Assembly (NCBI GenBank): GCA_030710605.1
Contig: CP092886.1
Coordinates: 54,687,382 to 54,751,381, forward strand
Reading direction: 5' to 3'
Length of the DNA stretch: 64,000 nucleotides
Origin: Cordylochernes scorpioides
Lineage: Eukaryota; Arthropoda; Arachnida; Pseudoscorpiones; Chernetidae
Part shown: positions 21,917 through 33,112 of the stretch, piece by piece
Numbering within the stretch: position 1 is the stretch's first letter
Layout: each line of letters begins with the position of its first letter
Notes under the pieces: model-generated
Database searches by the model: none
Seen by the model: the letters and a program-made list of their open reading frames with translations, nothing else
What the model was told of the DNA's origin: nothing
Program-made: the position numbers and the translations under genes

Positions 21917-22112
21917 TGTTTCTGTATCAGGATAATCAAATGAGCACACGAGATTGATAAAGATCTCAGTTCAACTTCTTTTTATTTACCTTAGGTATTA
22001 CACACAAACAAAGGATGTAAACAGCGAGCAACCGTTGAACTTGGGGACAGGAAGCAGACTGGCATCACTTCCTCATGCACGCCCCCTCAACTCCAGCTAT
22101 CCCTGTCACACA
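21917..22112 (-). repeat. Putative gypsy-D2 5' LTR
   Basis: The segment runs from TGTTTCTGTATC to CTGTCACACA on the plus strand, with TG...CA ends. A minus-strand TTGGTGAGAAGC primer-like motif follows. No partner LTR confirms the outer end. Confidence 0.45.
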
Positions 22113-22232
22113 CATGGCCTTTAACTGCTACTGCAGCTTACCACAATGACCATGTTGAATATTTCTTTTGGGAATTGTCATAACAGCATAGTTATTGGCT
22201 ATATGGGTAGAGTAGATAGTTTATTCACAGTC

Positions 22233-22565
22233 TGATAAGGCACAATTTGGATTATGATAAGGCACAATTTGGATTATAGATTTAATCTTCATTATTTTCT
22301 CCCCCCTTTCCATACCTCTTATACATATTCTACATTTTAAAGTTCTATAGATGACATTACTAATGCACATATTTTGCATATAAGATGAAATGATACCATT
22401 TACATATTTTAAAAAATCAAAGTCTACTCATTGTCAAAATTTGAAGTCACAAGGTAATAAGACCAAATCCAAATAAATAAATAGTGTGTGACATTTCGGT
22501 AACAGCATTGTTACCATCTTCAGACAAAAGTACTTTAAGTTTATTCACAGTCTGTTTGGCTGCCT
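22233..22565. repeat. MITE copy, rearranged
   Basis: GATAAGGCACAATTTGGATT occurs twice (22233-22276). The second half, AATAGTGTGTGACATTTCGG with CAGCATTGTTACCATC, is at about 22480-22530. This is the family that forms palindromes at 49.6-51 kb. Confidence 0.8.
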
Positions 22566-22570
22566 CCACC

Positions 22571-23440
22571 TTCTTATAAATTTACTCATTCTGCAGTCTT
22601 TTGGAGTATTGATTCTTTTGTAGATGTATTTTGTATTGAGTTCTTGTCATCTTTTGGGAAAAGGAAGGAGAGAGATTTCAAATTAAAATAATTTAGTAAG
22701 GTAGGAGTTGTGTGTTGGTGCCATTGAGGTACTAGCTAGTAATCTGTCTAGTTGTCATGATAAAAAATGCTGAAATTATAAAATTATTTTTTTTTAAATC
22801 CTTAAGATAAAACATCAGAATATAGACTATCTAGATTTTTTTTTTAATGCAAATAGCTAAAAAATATGGAATAGGCTCTCAAAGGAGAGACTCGATTTCA
22901 AACTCATTTGACATAAAATATTTTTCACATAAGTTGAATATGATAAATTTTCATTTTTTCTTTCCATTATATGCACATTTTTTATGTAATTTATGCTTTC
23001 TACCTAGGTCATAATGGTCAATTTAGAGTTATCATGTGTAAGAGAAGTCACATAAGTGTATAGGCCTTTTTGATATTTTTAATATTGTAAAAACCAGATA
23101 AATATTTTTTACCATTCAGAGGTTTAAGACCTAGGCTTGGGTTTGGTATCATGTCCAGATGCTCCATTTTGGGATCTTTTAGACACTATTAACATATAAG
23201 CCATGTGGTGAATATGTGAGGGCCCAGGTATCATACATATTTATTGCCTGTGTATAGGTGTGTTTGTGCTATGTATGCATGCATGTGTGTTAGCTCTGTA
23301 GTCACATTTTTATTCATAGCAAACATTGTTTCAAACATTATGTAAATTAAATTAAATATACAGTTCAAACATAATTGTGAGAAAAATGTAGGTGCCGATA
23401 CTTACAAAAGAAGTGATGCCACAATTAAAAAAAAAATTTG
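22571..23440. other. No recognisable feature
   Basis: AT-rich non-coding sequence with no match to the other repeats in the window. Confidence 0.4.
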
Positions 23441-23454
23441 AATGCAATAAACTT

Positions 23455-23775
23455 TAATGCATCAACCATCATGACTGGTTGAAGTAAAATGCATCTGCCT
23501 TTGTCATTAAGACTGGGAGCACTACTTGGTAGCAGGCTGACTTAGCTCCAATATGAAATGGCTGCCTCTGAAATGAACAGACGTCATGTGCAGCTGCTCT
23601 TAACATGGAGTACAGACACTGCTCATCCTGTATCCCTGGATCAGGAGCTATTACAGGGTATTATCAGCCTGCGCCAGCTGAGCCCAGGTTTTTTTATTGA
23701 GCTTTTTACTGCCTCCCATCCTCCTTTTTCATCCAGGCTTGAGACTGACAAAGGCAGAGTTAATACATTCGTGCA
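23455..23775 (-). repeat. SINE-II copy
   Basis: Aligns over about 300 bp with the copy at 32367-32745, including CCAGCTGAGCCCAGG and ATGGAGTACA. The minus strand is the sense strand, judged by the simple-repeat tail of the 32-kb copy. Confidence 0.82.
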
Positions 23776-23971
23776 TGCCCTCTATCAGCTAAATTTAACT
23801 GATGATGGACAAGCGCCCAAAAAATATCAGTATATTTCTCTTCAATTAAAAAAAAATTGAAGAACCACATCTTTTGTAAATATTTAGTAGAAGAAACATT
23901 TTATGTATGCTTTTCATAGACATAATTTCCATTAGAGTTTGCAAATGTGTCAATTTGTTGATGTTTTGCAG

Positions 23972-24082
23972 GGCTCTTACACTGAAGAATTAACCCAAGA
24001 AATCGCAAATTTGAAAGAGCTGATGAAAGATCTGAATGCAATCACAGCATCCGAGTTTGAATGCTGGTGCCAATCGCTACCT
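23972..24082 (+). CDS. Candidate host exon, 37 codons, unassigned gene
   Basis: A pyrimidine-leaning stretch and TTTTGCAG precede GGCTCTTAC, and GTAAAT follows 24082. The exon is 111 nt, phase 0 at both ends, and open in the frame set by the splice sites. The peptide begins GSYTEELTQEIANLKELMKD and ends CQSLP, amphipathic and helix-forming, unlike any transposon protein here. I do not recognise the gene. It could be a true exon in a transposon-filled intron, a captured exon or chance. Confidence 0.4.
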
Positions 24083-24189
24083 GTAAATAGACTTAAACTT
24101 TTCCATTGCTATTACATGTTTTGCAATAATATATCTTATTACCATCTACATCTTTTTTACTTTGTTTAATTTTCATTTAACTAGTCAAC

Positions 24190-25149
24190 CAATATATGAG
24201 GATGAGTCAATAAGTTTTATGAAAGTGTCCATATAAAAAGAAAATTGAAGAAATATGAACTTACTCTTTTTTTTTAATTTTTCTACATAATCACGCCATC
24301 TTTTTCAATTCATATATTCCATCTTTTAACTAACTTGTCAAATCCCTGAGAAAGGAAGATTTGCAGTTGTTCCCTACACCAATCTTGGGCAAACTTTTCC
24401 ACCTCCAAATTCATCAAAAATCTTTATCCACGTAGAGCAACTTCAAGGTGTGTGAAAAGATGAAAGTCACAGGGAGCAAGATCGGGACTATAGGCAGGAT
24501 GTACCAAAACTTCCCAACCAAGTTTTCTTAAAGTTTCCATAGTGTGTTTGGTCGAGTGTGGACGAGCATTGTTATGGTGGAAAAGGACACCATGTGTAAG
24601 TTTTACTGTTTTTTTTTCTGACATATAGCTTCACGAACTAGACCTTTAAGCAGATTAGAGTAGTATTCTGAATTTATTGTACATTTTTCTTCCATATAAT
24701 CAATGTATATTACTTCTTTTGTGTCTCAAAAAAGGTGGCTAAAACCTTGCCAGCTGAAGCTTGAGTCGTACATTTTTTTGGCTTTGGGGAAGATGAGGTT
24801 CCATTGACTGTTTTCTTGACTCTGGTTCAAAATGATGAAGCCAGGTCTCATCACAAGTAATAATATTGTATAAAAATCATTTCCTTCTCTCATAAATCGT
24901 GATAAATGGGCTTGTGAAAAACTCACATGATTTTGTTTATGATCATCGGTCAGTTGCCTTTGTACCCGACATGATGACACTTTATGGTATTCTAAAATTT
25001 TCTGTATGATATTGCTAACAGATCCATGGCTTATTTCATATTTATTTTGCAATAATATCAATCTTTATTCACCAATTTTTCTGTATTTCTTCATTTATCA
25101 ATCTGCAATGGTGCTCGATAGATTTCACTTTTGATGCCTTTATTGAGGA
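24190..25149 (-). pseudogene. mariner (DD34D) transposase remnant
   Basis: Minus-strand pieces at 24726-25061 (SCRVQRQLTDDHKQNHVSFS; VMRPGFI where GDETWF is expected) and 24424-24624 (FHHNNARPHSTKH, YSPDLAPCDFHLF) match mariner. The first catalytic Asp context is garbled and the second Asp is Asn (HNN for HDN). The N-terminus is cut where the Helitron starts at 25150. The left end near 24196 (GATGAGTCAATAAG) may be the terminal repeat. Confidence 0.85.
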
Positions 25150-26026
25150 CTAGACGAATGGCCCGGGCAACGCCCGGGGTTTACCCTAGTGCGAATATAT
25201 TTTAAAAACGTTGTCTTGGGTGGTCGCTATTGACAGGGCGGTCTGTATAGACAGGTGGATGTATCACACAGCTGATAACAGGGTTGTCTAGAGTGGTCGC
25301 TATAGACAGGGTGGTCTGTATAGACAGGTGGATGTATCACACTGCTGATAACAGGGTCACCTAAGGTGACCGCTATAGACAGGGTGGTCTGTATAGACAG
25401 GTGAATGTAACACACTGATGATAACAGGGTTGCCTAAGGTGACCGCTATAGACAGGGTGGTCTGTATAGACAGGTGAATGTAACACACTGATGATAACAG
25501 GGTTGCCTAAGGTGACCGCTATAGACAGGGTGGTCTGTATAGACAGGTGAATGTAACACACTGATGATAACAGGGTTGCCTAAGGTGACCGCTATAGACA
25601 GGGTGGTCTGTATAGACAGGCAGCTGATAACAGGGTTGTCTAGAGTGGTCGCTATAGACAGGGTGGTCTGTATAGACAGGTGGATGTATCACACTGCTGA
25701 TAACAGGGTCACCTAAGGTGACCGCTATAGACAGGGTGGTCTGTATAGACAGGTGAATGTAACACACTGGTGGTAACAGGGTTGCCTAAGGTGGCCGCTA
25801 TAGACAGAGTGGTCTGTTTAGACAGGTGGATGTAGCACACTGCTGATAACAGGGTTGTCTAGAGTGGCCGCTATAGACAGGTGTATGTATCGCACAGCTG
25901 ATAACAGGGTTGTCTAGAGGGGGGCAGGGAGGCCACGTGTTCGCTGGCAGCCAATGGGCGCGCATTCTATCCGTGAGCTTCAGACATACAGACAAACAGA
26001 CAGAATAAGGCAAATATATAAGTAGA
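25150..26026 (-). mobile_element. Non-autonomous Helitron with internal minisatellite
   Basis: Minus strand starts TCTACTTATATATTTGCC at 26026 and ends with a CCGGGCGTTGCCCGGG hairpin, a spacer and CTAG at 25150, between A and T. The interior is mostly a 73-bp tandem array. Its 5' end matches the Helitrons at 51006-52459 and 52932-54387. Confidence 0.87.
25214..25921. repeat. 73-bp minisatellite, about ten copies
   Basis: The unit contains ACAGGGTGGTCTGTATAGAC, then a TGATAACAGGGTT core and TAAGGTGACCGCTA. Copies differ by point changes and by one shortened unit near 25620. Because 73 is not a multiple of three, overlapping apparent ORFs in this array are meaningless. Confidence 0.95.
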
Positions 26027-26571
26027 TAACCATTCTCCACTTCCTGAGCAACCATACTTCAGAAGACTTCCATCAGTGAAGATGAGGTAGTCTTTGTCAG
26101 AGTGTTCATTGATTATTCCTCTGCCAGGTGTAGAGAGGGTGATGGTCAGCCTTTTTCATATTTTCCTGTAGGTTTAAATTGATATTATGGAATTTTCTTT
26201 ATTCATGTGGGGAAAATTGGCGATTTGAGTAGCTATGCATTTTGTGATGAGTTAGGTTGTGATTAATTGTGAGGTGCAATTGGGGAGATACATTTTAGCC
26301 TATTTTTTGCTTTCCAATTTTTAATAAGTATTGCTGTTTTGTGATGTTTGGGTACTGTTAATGTTTTATGGTTGTATTTGGCAAATATTGTTTTTCTTCT
26401 AATGTTTAGAGGAACCAGATTGGCCTCACATACTCTGCTACTTGATTTAGTGTTGAGTTTTTAGGCCACATATAATTCTGGCTGCACTGGCTTGGATTCT
26501 ATTAAGTTTCCTCATATTGCTGTGAGAAGCTGTTATCCAAGCTGGCAGGGCATACTCCATTAAAGGCCTGA
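26027..26571 (-). pseudogene. LINE-A ORF2, segment 7 (after RT)
   Basis: Minus strand reads IRPLMEYACPAWITASHSN and KLNRIQASAARIICG, the region just after the RT core in jockey-like LINEs. Further on the text decays. It continues the segment at 31990-32366 once the piggyBac is removed. Confidence 0.8.
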
Positions 26572-27504
26572 TTAACACTTAAAGCCTGGCGGACGTATAT
26601 TTACGTTCGCCCCTAAAAATGCCAAATGCCCAGAGAATGTATATTTATGTTCCGCATCTTTAAAAATCGGTATAAAATCAGCCGTTAAAATACGTTCCTC
26701 AGGATTTTGCACACAATGTCCTTGAAGTGTCCATCAACTATTGGCTAGTTTCCAACATCTGCCCCCCTCCTCCCCTCCCCCCAATTTTCCATTTTTGTGA
26801 CTCATATGCCCACGTGTGGTCATTTATTTATCTTCTACTGTATCCTTGACATAGAGTGCTTCTCTCTTTTTTGTTCTTCATTTGCTTGCTCTAAAAATGG
26901 ATCCCAACATGCCCAGTACCTCAGGAATTGATTTATTCAATGTTCCTGAAGCAGATAAAGAGTTTGAGGATTATTTCTTAGCAGATTCTGGGTCTGAACT
27001 GGATGAGTCTATTGAAGATCCTCAATCAACATTTTTTTTTAATTTTAAGCAAATAAGACAACCTACCCCTGAAAATGAAGGATGGACTGAGGTAAGATTA
27101 CCTTTTGAAAAGCCTACATTTTCTGGAACCTCTGGACCAAAGGCAGCTTTCTTTCCTGGAACTCTCTCCCTATTCAGTATTCAAGCAGTTTTTTGATGAA
27201 GAATTGTTTAGAACGATAAAGTTAGAAACCAACAAATATGCAAGGATGGTCATTGATAAAGAGAGAAAGAAAGGCCCTTTGAATCCTAGGGGGTTGTTGG
27301 CAAAGTGGAAAGCTGTTTCAATTGCTGAATTGAAGATATTTTTAGCAATAATCATTCATATGAGCCTTGTAGTAAAAGGCTAAGAGAATATTGGTCAAAC
27401 CACATTGGAATGAGAACAGCTTTTTGCAAATAGACAGGAATGGCAAGAGAAAGATTTGAGGTGATTTTATCAATGCTGCTATCAATCCATCTGAATGATA
27501 ATAT

Positions 27505-28080
27505 TGTTACGTCTTACCCAGATGTCGTTCGTGTACTTTGTCTACTCAGGATGCCACAAAGACACACACGTGAGTTCGAAGGGATTGCAGCTAAAGTTAG
27601 CGCTTTATTATATCTCACTTAACAGAAGGAATACACAGTAGGACTTGCCTTCAACCTCCTTGTCAGAAGAATCCTTAGCGCTGTGGATGTCCTCTTGTGA
27701 AGTGTTCCGCTCCACACTATACACATGCAGTTTGGACTACACCGCCTTGTAGGTCGCTCCGATGTCAGTCTCTCCTGGCACCGCCTTGCAGGATCATCCA
27801 CACGCCCCAGAGGTAACTCGCTGCTGTCTTTTTCTTGCCGCAAATCTCGATGTCACCAGACTACTTCTCCCTACACTGCCATGTCCTCTCAGCGCACAAA
27901 CCCCCTTCAGGTCGACCGCTCTCTCAGCTCCTTCTTTCCTGACGGCACCAGCTGGACTGTCTGTCTGCGGCCCCCTCCTCTGAAATCTGCAATCAACACT
28001 TCCTTGTGGTGGGGGGCTGCATACCTTCTTTTTTTTGCTTGCCCACATATTCTCTTCATCTTCTTTGCTGCACCACTTCA
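27505..28080. repeat. Solo LTR (gypsy-D related) in piggyBac
   Basis: Starts TGTTACGTCT and ends CACCACTTCA, flanked by the 4-bp duplication ATAT (27501-27504 and 28081-28084). Removing it rejoins the transposase reading. Its start resembles the LTR at 20160. Confidence 0.85.
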
Positions 28081-28350
28081 ATATGATATGCATTCCACAT
28101 GGACAACCTGGATATGATCCAATTCTCAAAATAAGAACCTTGTTTGATTCCCTTGTCAATAAATTCTGTTATTCTGAATACCTTTACTAAATACCTTTTG
28201 TCAAAACAGACAGCTTCTCGCATTGAAATGGCGTGACACCAGGGATGTCTTTATGATTGCAACAACCCAAGATTCCAGCATGATCCAGGCTCAAAGAAAA
28301 TAAGACGACACACACAGCCTCAAACTCTTTCGATAACTAAACCTACATTG

Positions 28351-28669
28351 TTTTTTTTTTCTTATCCCTAGTACACGTGGTACAGGCCATGATAATCATG
28401 GTGGGTAGTTAGCGACTGCTTTTTACTGTAAGCGCACCACATGTCTACACATGTGAAAGCAGTTTGACTTTGCACCTACAAATGTGCCAGAGCCCCGTTT
28501 GGTTACTTGCACTCGCTGGTGGGGTTGGACTTTTGCAAGAATCGGGGGGCCATTGGAGCATTTAAAAAAAAAAATTTTAAACAGAAAAAAAGTGTCCAAT
28601 GCGGGAATCAAACCCGGGTCGTAGTGGTCGAAAACCAAACGGTTTAACCAGCCTTCCACCGACCCCTCT
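28351..28669 (-). repeat. SINE-I copy in piggyBac
   Basis: Full-length copy in minus orientation. The tRNA-like head is at 28596-28669 with B box GGTTTGATTCC and the tail is a T run at 28351. The target duplication is ACCTACATTG (28341-28350) and ACCTACTATTG (28670-28680). Confidence 0.92.
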
Positions 28670-29599
28670 ACCTACTATTGTAGTTGACTACAATAAAAAC
28701 AAGGCTGGTGTTGATAGAAGTGATCAATTTATGGCTTATTATCCTTTTCATCGACGTACCCTAAAGTGGTGGAAAAAGCTTTCACATTTTCGGTCTCACG
28801 ATTGTCAATAGCCATATTATATATAATAAATTGACCACGGGTCTAAAATGCCACTAAGAGAATATCATTTGGCTATCATGGAAATGTTGATGTAAGAAGC
28901 GGGTACAAAAATTTTGGATGAACAGTCATGTGCATCTGGATCATCAGAAAAGCTGATTGGAAAACTTCCTCACCAAAATCCCTGCTACTGGCAAGGCCAC
29001 CATCCAAAGGAGGTGCAAAGTTTGCTCTGATAAAGGAAAAAGAGCATCTGGTAAAAGAGTGAGGAAGGACACCGGCTATATGTGTGAGACCTGTCCGGTT
29101 CCTTTATGCATTGCTGACTGTTTTAAGGCCTTTCACACAAAAGAGAAGTACTTGGAGTGATATATATTAAAGTTTGATTCCTCAGAAAAAAAATTCGTCA
29201 TGTATAATATTTTTATATACAGTCGAACCTCTTTAATTCAACACCCCAAGGGATCAGAGCTTTCGGTTGAATTAAAGGAAGTGTTGAATTAAGGTTAGAT
29301 GATTAGCTAATCATCTAACTAGCTAAAATAATATATAGATTTTTTATAAATTGCTTTGTAATATAAATTAATGATATTAATTGAAACCATTGTGTGTGTA
29401 CTTTTTTATATTTATTTTTTCATTTTCATGATTAACTTTTAGTATCTGGGACAAAATGGCAATAATACATATTTTCGAAACAAATAATATTTTATTCCAA
29501 TTGTGTGTGTGAATAATAGTTTAAAGAAAATAAATATGGAAAATAAAAAGAAAATGAAAAATATTATTTGAAAAGAATCAAGATTTAAAAAAAAATCTT

Positions 29600-31221
29600 T
29601 TATAGATGTCTGTTTTTTCTCTGAAATCCTATTCAGGATGTATTCCAGATAGTCTATTTTTAAAAGACATGCATGCCTTTCTTCCTCAGAAATGTCTTTT
29701 AAATAACAAAGAGTTTTTATTGTATTAAAGGCATCCACTGCTGCTGCAAGTGTTATTGATGTTTTGTTTAAATCTTTTTCTGTTGGCTCTACCTCTTCAT
29801 CTTCTTCTTTTCCCATTACCTCCTTTACAATTTCTTCAATGGACTGTTCCCCAGCAACTTGCACATCTTTATCAACTTCCAAGAAGTCAATATAGTTGAC
29901 ATCAATGGCTTGATGTTTTTTTAATGCCTCAAAACATCTGGTCATTTCTTTTTCAACAACTTCTTCCATCACAAATCCTGAATGAGAAAAAGTAGTTGAC
30001 ATCAATGGCTTGATGTTTTTTTAATGCCTCAAAACATCTGTTCATTCCTTCTTCAACAACTTCTTCCATTGCTTCATCCATCACAAATCCTGAATGAGAA
30101 AAACAATTTTTTTATTGTGGAAGAACTAACCCCAACCCATGCAGCCTCTAGCCAGCTAATTGCAAAGAGTAATTGTACTTGAGCATTTTTTTTTCTTCCA
30201 TGCAAGTGAGAAGATAGGTTATCATTCGTTTCCTATATTGGTCTTTTAGGGCTTTGATGATACCCATATCACAGGGTTGTAATGCACTTGTAGTTAGGGC
30301 GGGCAAAAATCTTATTTCAATGTTCTGTAACCCTTCAGGTATTTGGTGGGCTGGGCAATTATCTAAAATTAATAAAATTTTCTTTCTCTTCTTTTGAATA
30401 TTTGGTCCAATTTTTTCAACCAATCCGTATAAATTGCCCTAGTCATCCAGGCTTTTTTATTAAAATGATAATTTGAGGGAATATTCATGCCATGGAAGCA
30501 TCGTGGTCTATATTTCCCAATATAAAGTAAAGGCAGTTTTTCACTTCCATCCATATTACAGCATACCAACACTGTAATTCTCTCTTTAGACTTCTTACCC
30601 CCCTTCACATTTCTCACCTCTGATAGTCATTGTTTGATTAGGCAAAAGTTTATAAAATAATCCTGTTTCATCAGCATTGAAAATGTCCTGTGGGATGTAT
30701 TTAGCTAAAAGTGAAGGAATAATCCCACCTTTCCAAGTGGCTACACTATTGGCATCCACACTTCCAGCTTCTCCATGAAGTCGTTTAAAAGCAATATTCC
30801 TTCTGGCCTTAAACTTTTCTAGCCAGCCATTGCTAGCTTCAAAATTATCTTGACCCATTTTCAAGGCCAAGAGTATAGCCTTTTCTTTCAAGATATTGCC
30901 ATTTATGGCAAGTTTCATGGCATTTGCCTGCCTTATCCACCTAAACAGGGCTTCTTCAATCTCTGGGAATTCCCCGTCACGATCACGTTTCAAGGTAGAG
31001 CTAAAATTAGATTTTAAAAAGGCAGATTTTATGGCGAATTTATTTTTTAAAATTGTGCTAATGGTGGACCGTGGAATATTTCTCTCTCTGGAAACTTGAC
31101 TATGTGATTTTCCTTGTTCTATTTCTTCTATAATTTTCATTTTTTCCACATAAGTGAGCTGGAGATACTGACTACGTTTCCAATTTTTTTTGGCAGAACC
31201 TGACATTTTTGCCCCACTCAT
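29600..31221 (-). pseudogene. Tigger-1 transposase, frameshifted
   Basis: It starts MSGAKMSGSAKKNWKRSQ, then a CENP-B-type HTH (SHSQVSRERNIPRSTIS) and a CENP-B HTH (EALFRWIRQANAMK). The DDE_1 domain follows with FNADETGLFY, LILDNCPAHQ and QPCDMGIIKALK. Frameshifts lie near 30605 and 30375 and a stop near 30148. The acidic C-terminus (MGKEEDEEVEPTEKDLNK) continues to about 29600. A 100-bp tandem duplication near 29893-30100 further disrupts it. All three Asp are present. Confidence 0.92.
29893..30100. repeat. 100-bp tandem duplication in Tigger-1
   Basis: TAGTTGACATCAATGGCTTG starts at 29893 and again at 29993, each followed by the same roughly 95 bp with small differences. Tigger-2 has the block once. 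Confidence 0.9.
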
Positions 31222-31989
31222 TTATTCAAATTAACACAGAATATTGAATTAAAATGTTATCATAATCATTGTTGGATCATTTTATAAAGATGTATTTATT
31301 TAAAAAGAAATTATTTATAAATTTAAAAATAGCTAAAATATTTCTATGTTAAAAATAAAAATTATTATTAGTTAGCGCATGATGCCGAAATTCCAGTGTA
31401 AAAAAAACAACAATAACATCCGCGAAATTGCGCAACGGCACTGCAAAGTGAAACTTAGACTAACCAGAAATCAAAAGTGCGCAGGCGCGATCCTATCGGC
31501 GCCCGCCGATGCCGATCGTCACCGCCGTAATACCGTTTAGAGGTAAAGTTGCATGTAAAATAACATTCAACTGTCAAAATTCGAATTTTAAAATGGTCGA
31601 ACTATCGGAACTGTCGTATTATCGATACTGTCGAATTATGGTTTGTTATTTGATAGGCCGGAGGTCGGGACATCGGAACATGGTCGAATTATCGCCGAGT
31701 GTCGAATTGGGGTGTGTCGAATTAACGAGGTTATACTGTATTTGATATATGGAGTGGATTCGGTCAATTTGTATTTTTTATCTCTCTTTTATGTACATAT
31801 CTTTTAAAATAACAGGTATAAATAATCTTAAATTTACATTTAGCAATAATTTTGAAGTGTATTTAATTGGTTCTCATTAAAAGATTTTATAAATATCGAG
31901 TTCTTAATGAATTATGAATTTTTAAAGAACACTCAAAAATTGAACGTTCCGGGAGATTATGTCATACTTGTACTTATGACCTTCAAGTG

Positions 31990-32366
31990 TTAATGAAAGG
32001 TAGGTTACGCTCAATGTTTTCGCATTGGCTCCCCAGTCTTTCCCGCTGATGTTTTTAAGCAGGTTTAATATTTTCTCTGCTCTGTTGGAAGTGTTCACAA
32101 TATGTTTTTTAAAGCAGAGGCTTGGATCCAAAGTTATTCCCAGGTATTTTGGTGTGCTGTTGTATTTGATGGCTTCATTTCCTAATCTCAATGAGGGTCT
32201 GCTGGACCTTAGGTGGTTGTTGATGGTGAAAATACAGGTTTCAGATTTGCTAAAGTTCAACTTGAGTTTGGTGACAATTTTGCAAAACTTGTTTAGCGTT
32301 CCTGAAAATGTTCAACTTTTGAGATTTTTGTGTGTACTCCAGATAATAATATCATCAGCATAAGCT
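31990..32366 (-). pseudogene. LINE-A ORF2, segment 6 (RT, after YADD)
   Basis: Minus strand reads LNFSKSETCIFTINNHL and TPKYLGITLDPSLCFKKHI, RT motifs C-terminal to the active site. It lies between the piggyBac (left) and SINE-II (right). Confidence 0.85.
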
Positions 32367-32745
32367 CTTCTTCTTCTTCTTTCTTATCTCCACTCAATCA
32401 TATCAGGGTATCAAGCTTGTAGAGCTTGAGATTGACAACCATCATGACTGGGTGAAGTAAAATGCATCTGCCTTTGTCATTAAGACTGAGAGCACTACTC
32501 AGTGGCAGGCCAACTTAACTCCAAAAGAAATGGCCGCCTCTGACATGAGGAACAGACGCCAGGTGCAGCCGCTCCTAACATGGAGTACAAACACTGCTCA
32601 TCCTGTATCCCTGGATTAGGAGCCCTTACAGGGTACTATCACTCGGGCCAGCTGAGCCCAGGTTTTTTAGTGAGCTTGTCACTGCTCCCCCTCCTCCATT
32701 TTTATCCGGGCTTGGGATCGGTAAAGGCGGAGTTAAAAGCAAGTT
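32367..32745 (-). repeat. SINE-II inserted in the LINE-A YADD motif
   Basis: Flanked by the 13-bp duplication ATCAGCATAAGCT (32354-32366 and 32746-32758). The tail on the minus strand is an AAG-rich simple repeat at 32367-32382. Related copies are at 23455 and about 45960. Confidence 0.9.
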
Positions 32746-33112
32746 ATCAGCATAAGCTTTTATATTACAGTTCAGTGATCTATCGATGCTGTTGATTTCG
32801 AGCAGAAAGTGGGCTAAGGATAGATCCCTGTGGTATTCCATGCTGTAGGGTAACTCTGTCGGATATTGAGTCATTGTAGATGACTTGGATTGTTCTTCTT
32901 TTTAAGAAGTCATCCATCCAACACAGCATCTTGCTCTCCACACCATCTTCATGGAGTTGGACCATCAACTTCTGCCTTCACACCCTATCAAACGCTGCGA
33001 TCAATTCCATAAAAGCTGCCACTGTGGATTTGGTGGGCTGGCATTGGAATCCGTCATGGATTTTCTGAATGAAATGGAAAACCTGGTCTGTTGTACTGTG
33101 TTTTGACGTGAC
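32746..33112 (-). pseudogene. LINE-A ORF2, segment 5 (RT core)
   Basis: Minus strand reads HSTTDQVFHFIQKIHDGF, then GVESKMLCWMDDFLKRRT and GIPQGSILSPL, then NIKAYAD at the edge of the SINE. The YADD box is split by SINE-II. Confidence 0.88.

Larger units (their letters stand above)
26897..29159 (+). pseudogene. piggyBac transposase, interrupted and decayed
   Basis: The N-terminus starts MDPNMPSTSGIDLF. The DDE_Tnp_1_7 domain follows (YFKQFFDEELFRTI, AELKIFLAIIIHM), with a frameshift near 27165 and stops. The frame is broken by a solo LTR at 27505-28080, resumes as QPGYDPILKIRTLFDSLVN, then has a deletion, a SINE at 28351-28669, and resumes as VVDYNKNKAGVDRSDQ. The C-terminal cysteine-rich domain is visible (CKVCSDKGKRASGKR, CETCPVPLCIADCF). 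Not functional. Confidence 0.92.
29220..31738 (-). mobile_element. Tigger-1 (pogo-type DNA transposon)
   Basis: Terminal repeats are CAGTCGAACCTCTTTAATTC at 29220 and the complement of CAGTATAACCTCGTTAATTC at 31738, with TA on each side. It lies inside the piggyBac 3' region. Its transposase is on the minus strand. Confidence 0.93.
26576..31989 (+). mobile_element. piggyBac element inserted in LINE-A
   Basis: Ends CACTTAAAG (26576) and CTTCAAGTG (31989) are inverted repeats flanked by TTAA on both sides (26572-26575 and 31990-31993). The LINE reading is continuous across the restored TTAA. It carries a piggyBac transposase pseudogene and three later insertions: a solo LTR, a SINE and a Tigger. 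Confidence 0.88.

Noticed and set aside
25214-25921. CRISPR-like array or repeated peptide gene
   Set aside because: The 73-bp units are directly adjacent with no unique spacers, the unit length is not a multiple of three, and it lies inside a Helitron.
25227-26055. Four overlapping minus-strand ORFs with CYIHLSIQTT-type repeats
   Set aside because: They are products of the minisatellite in rotating frames.
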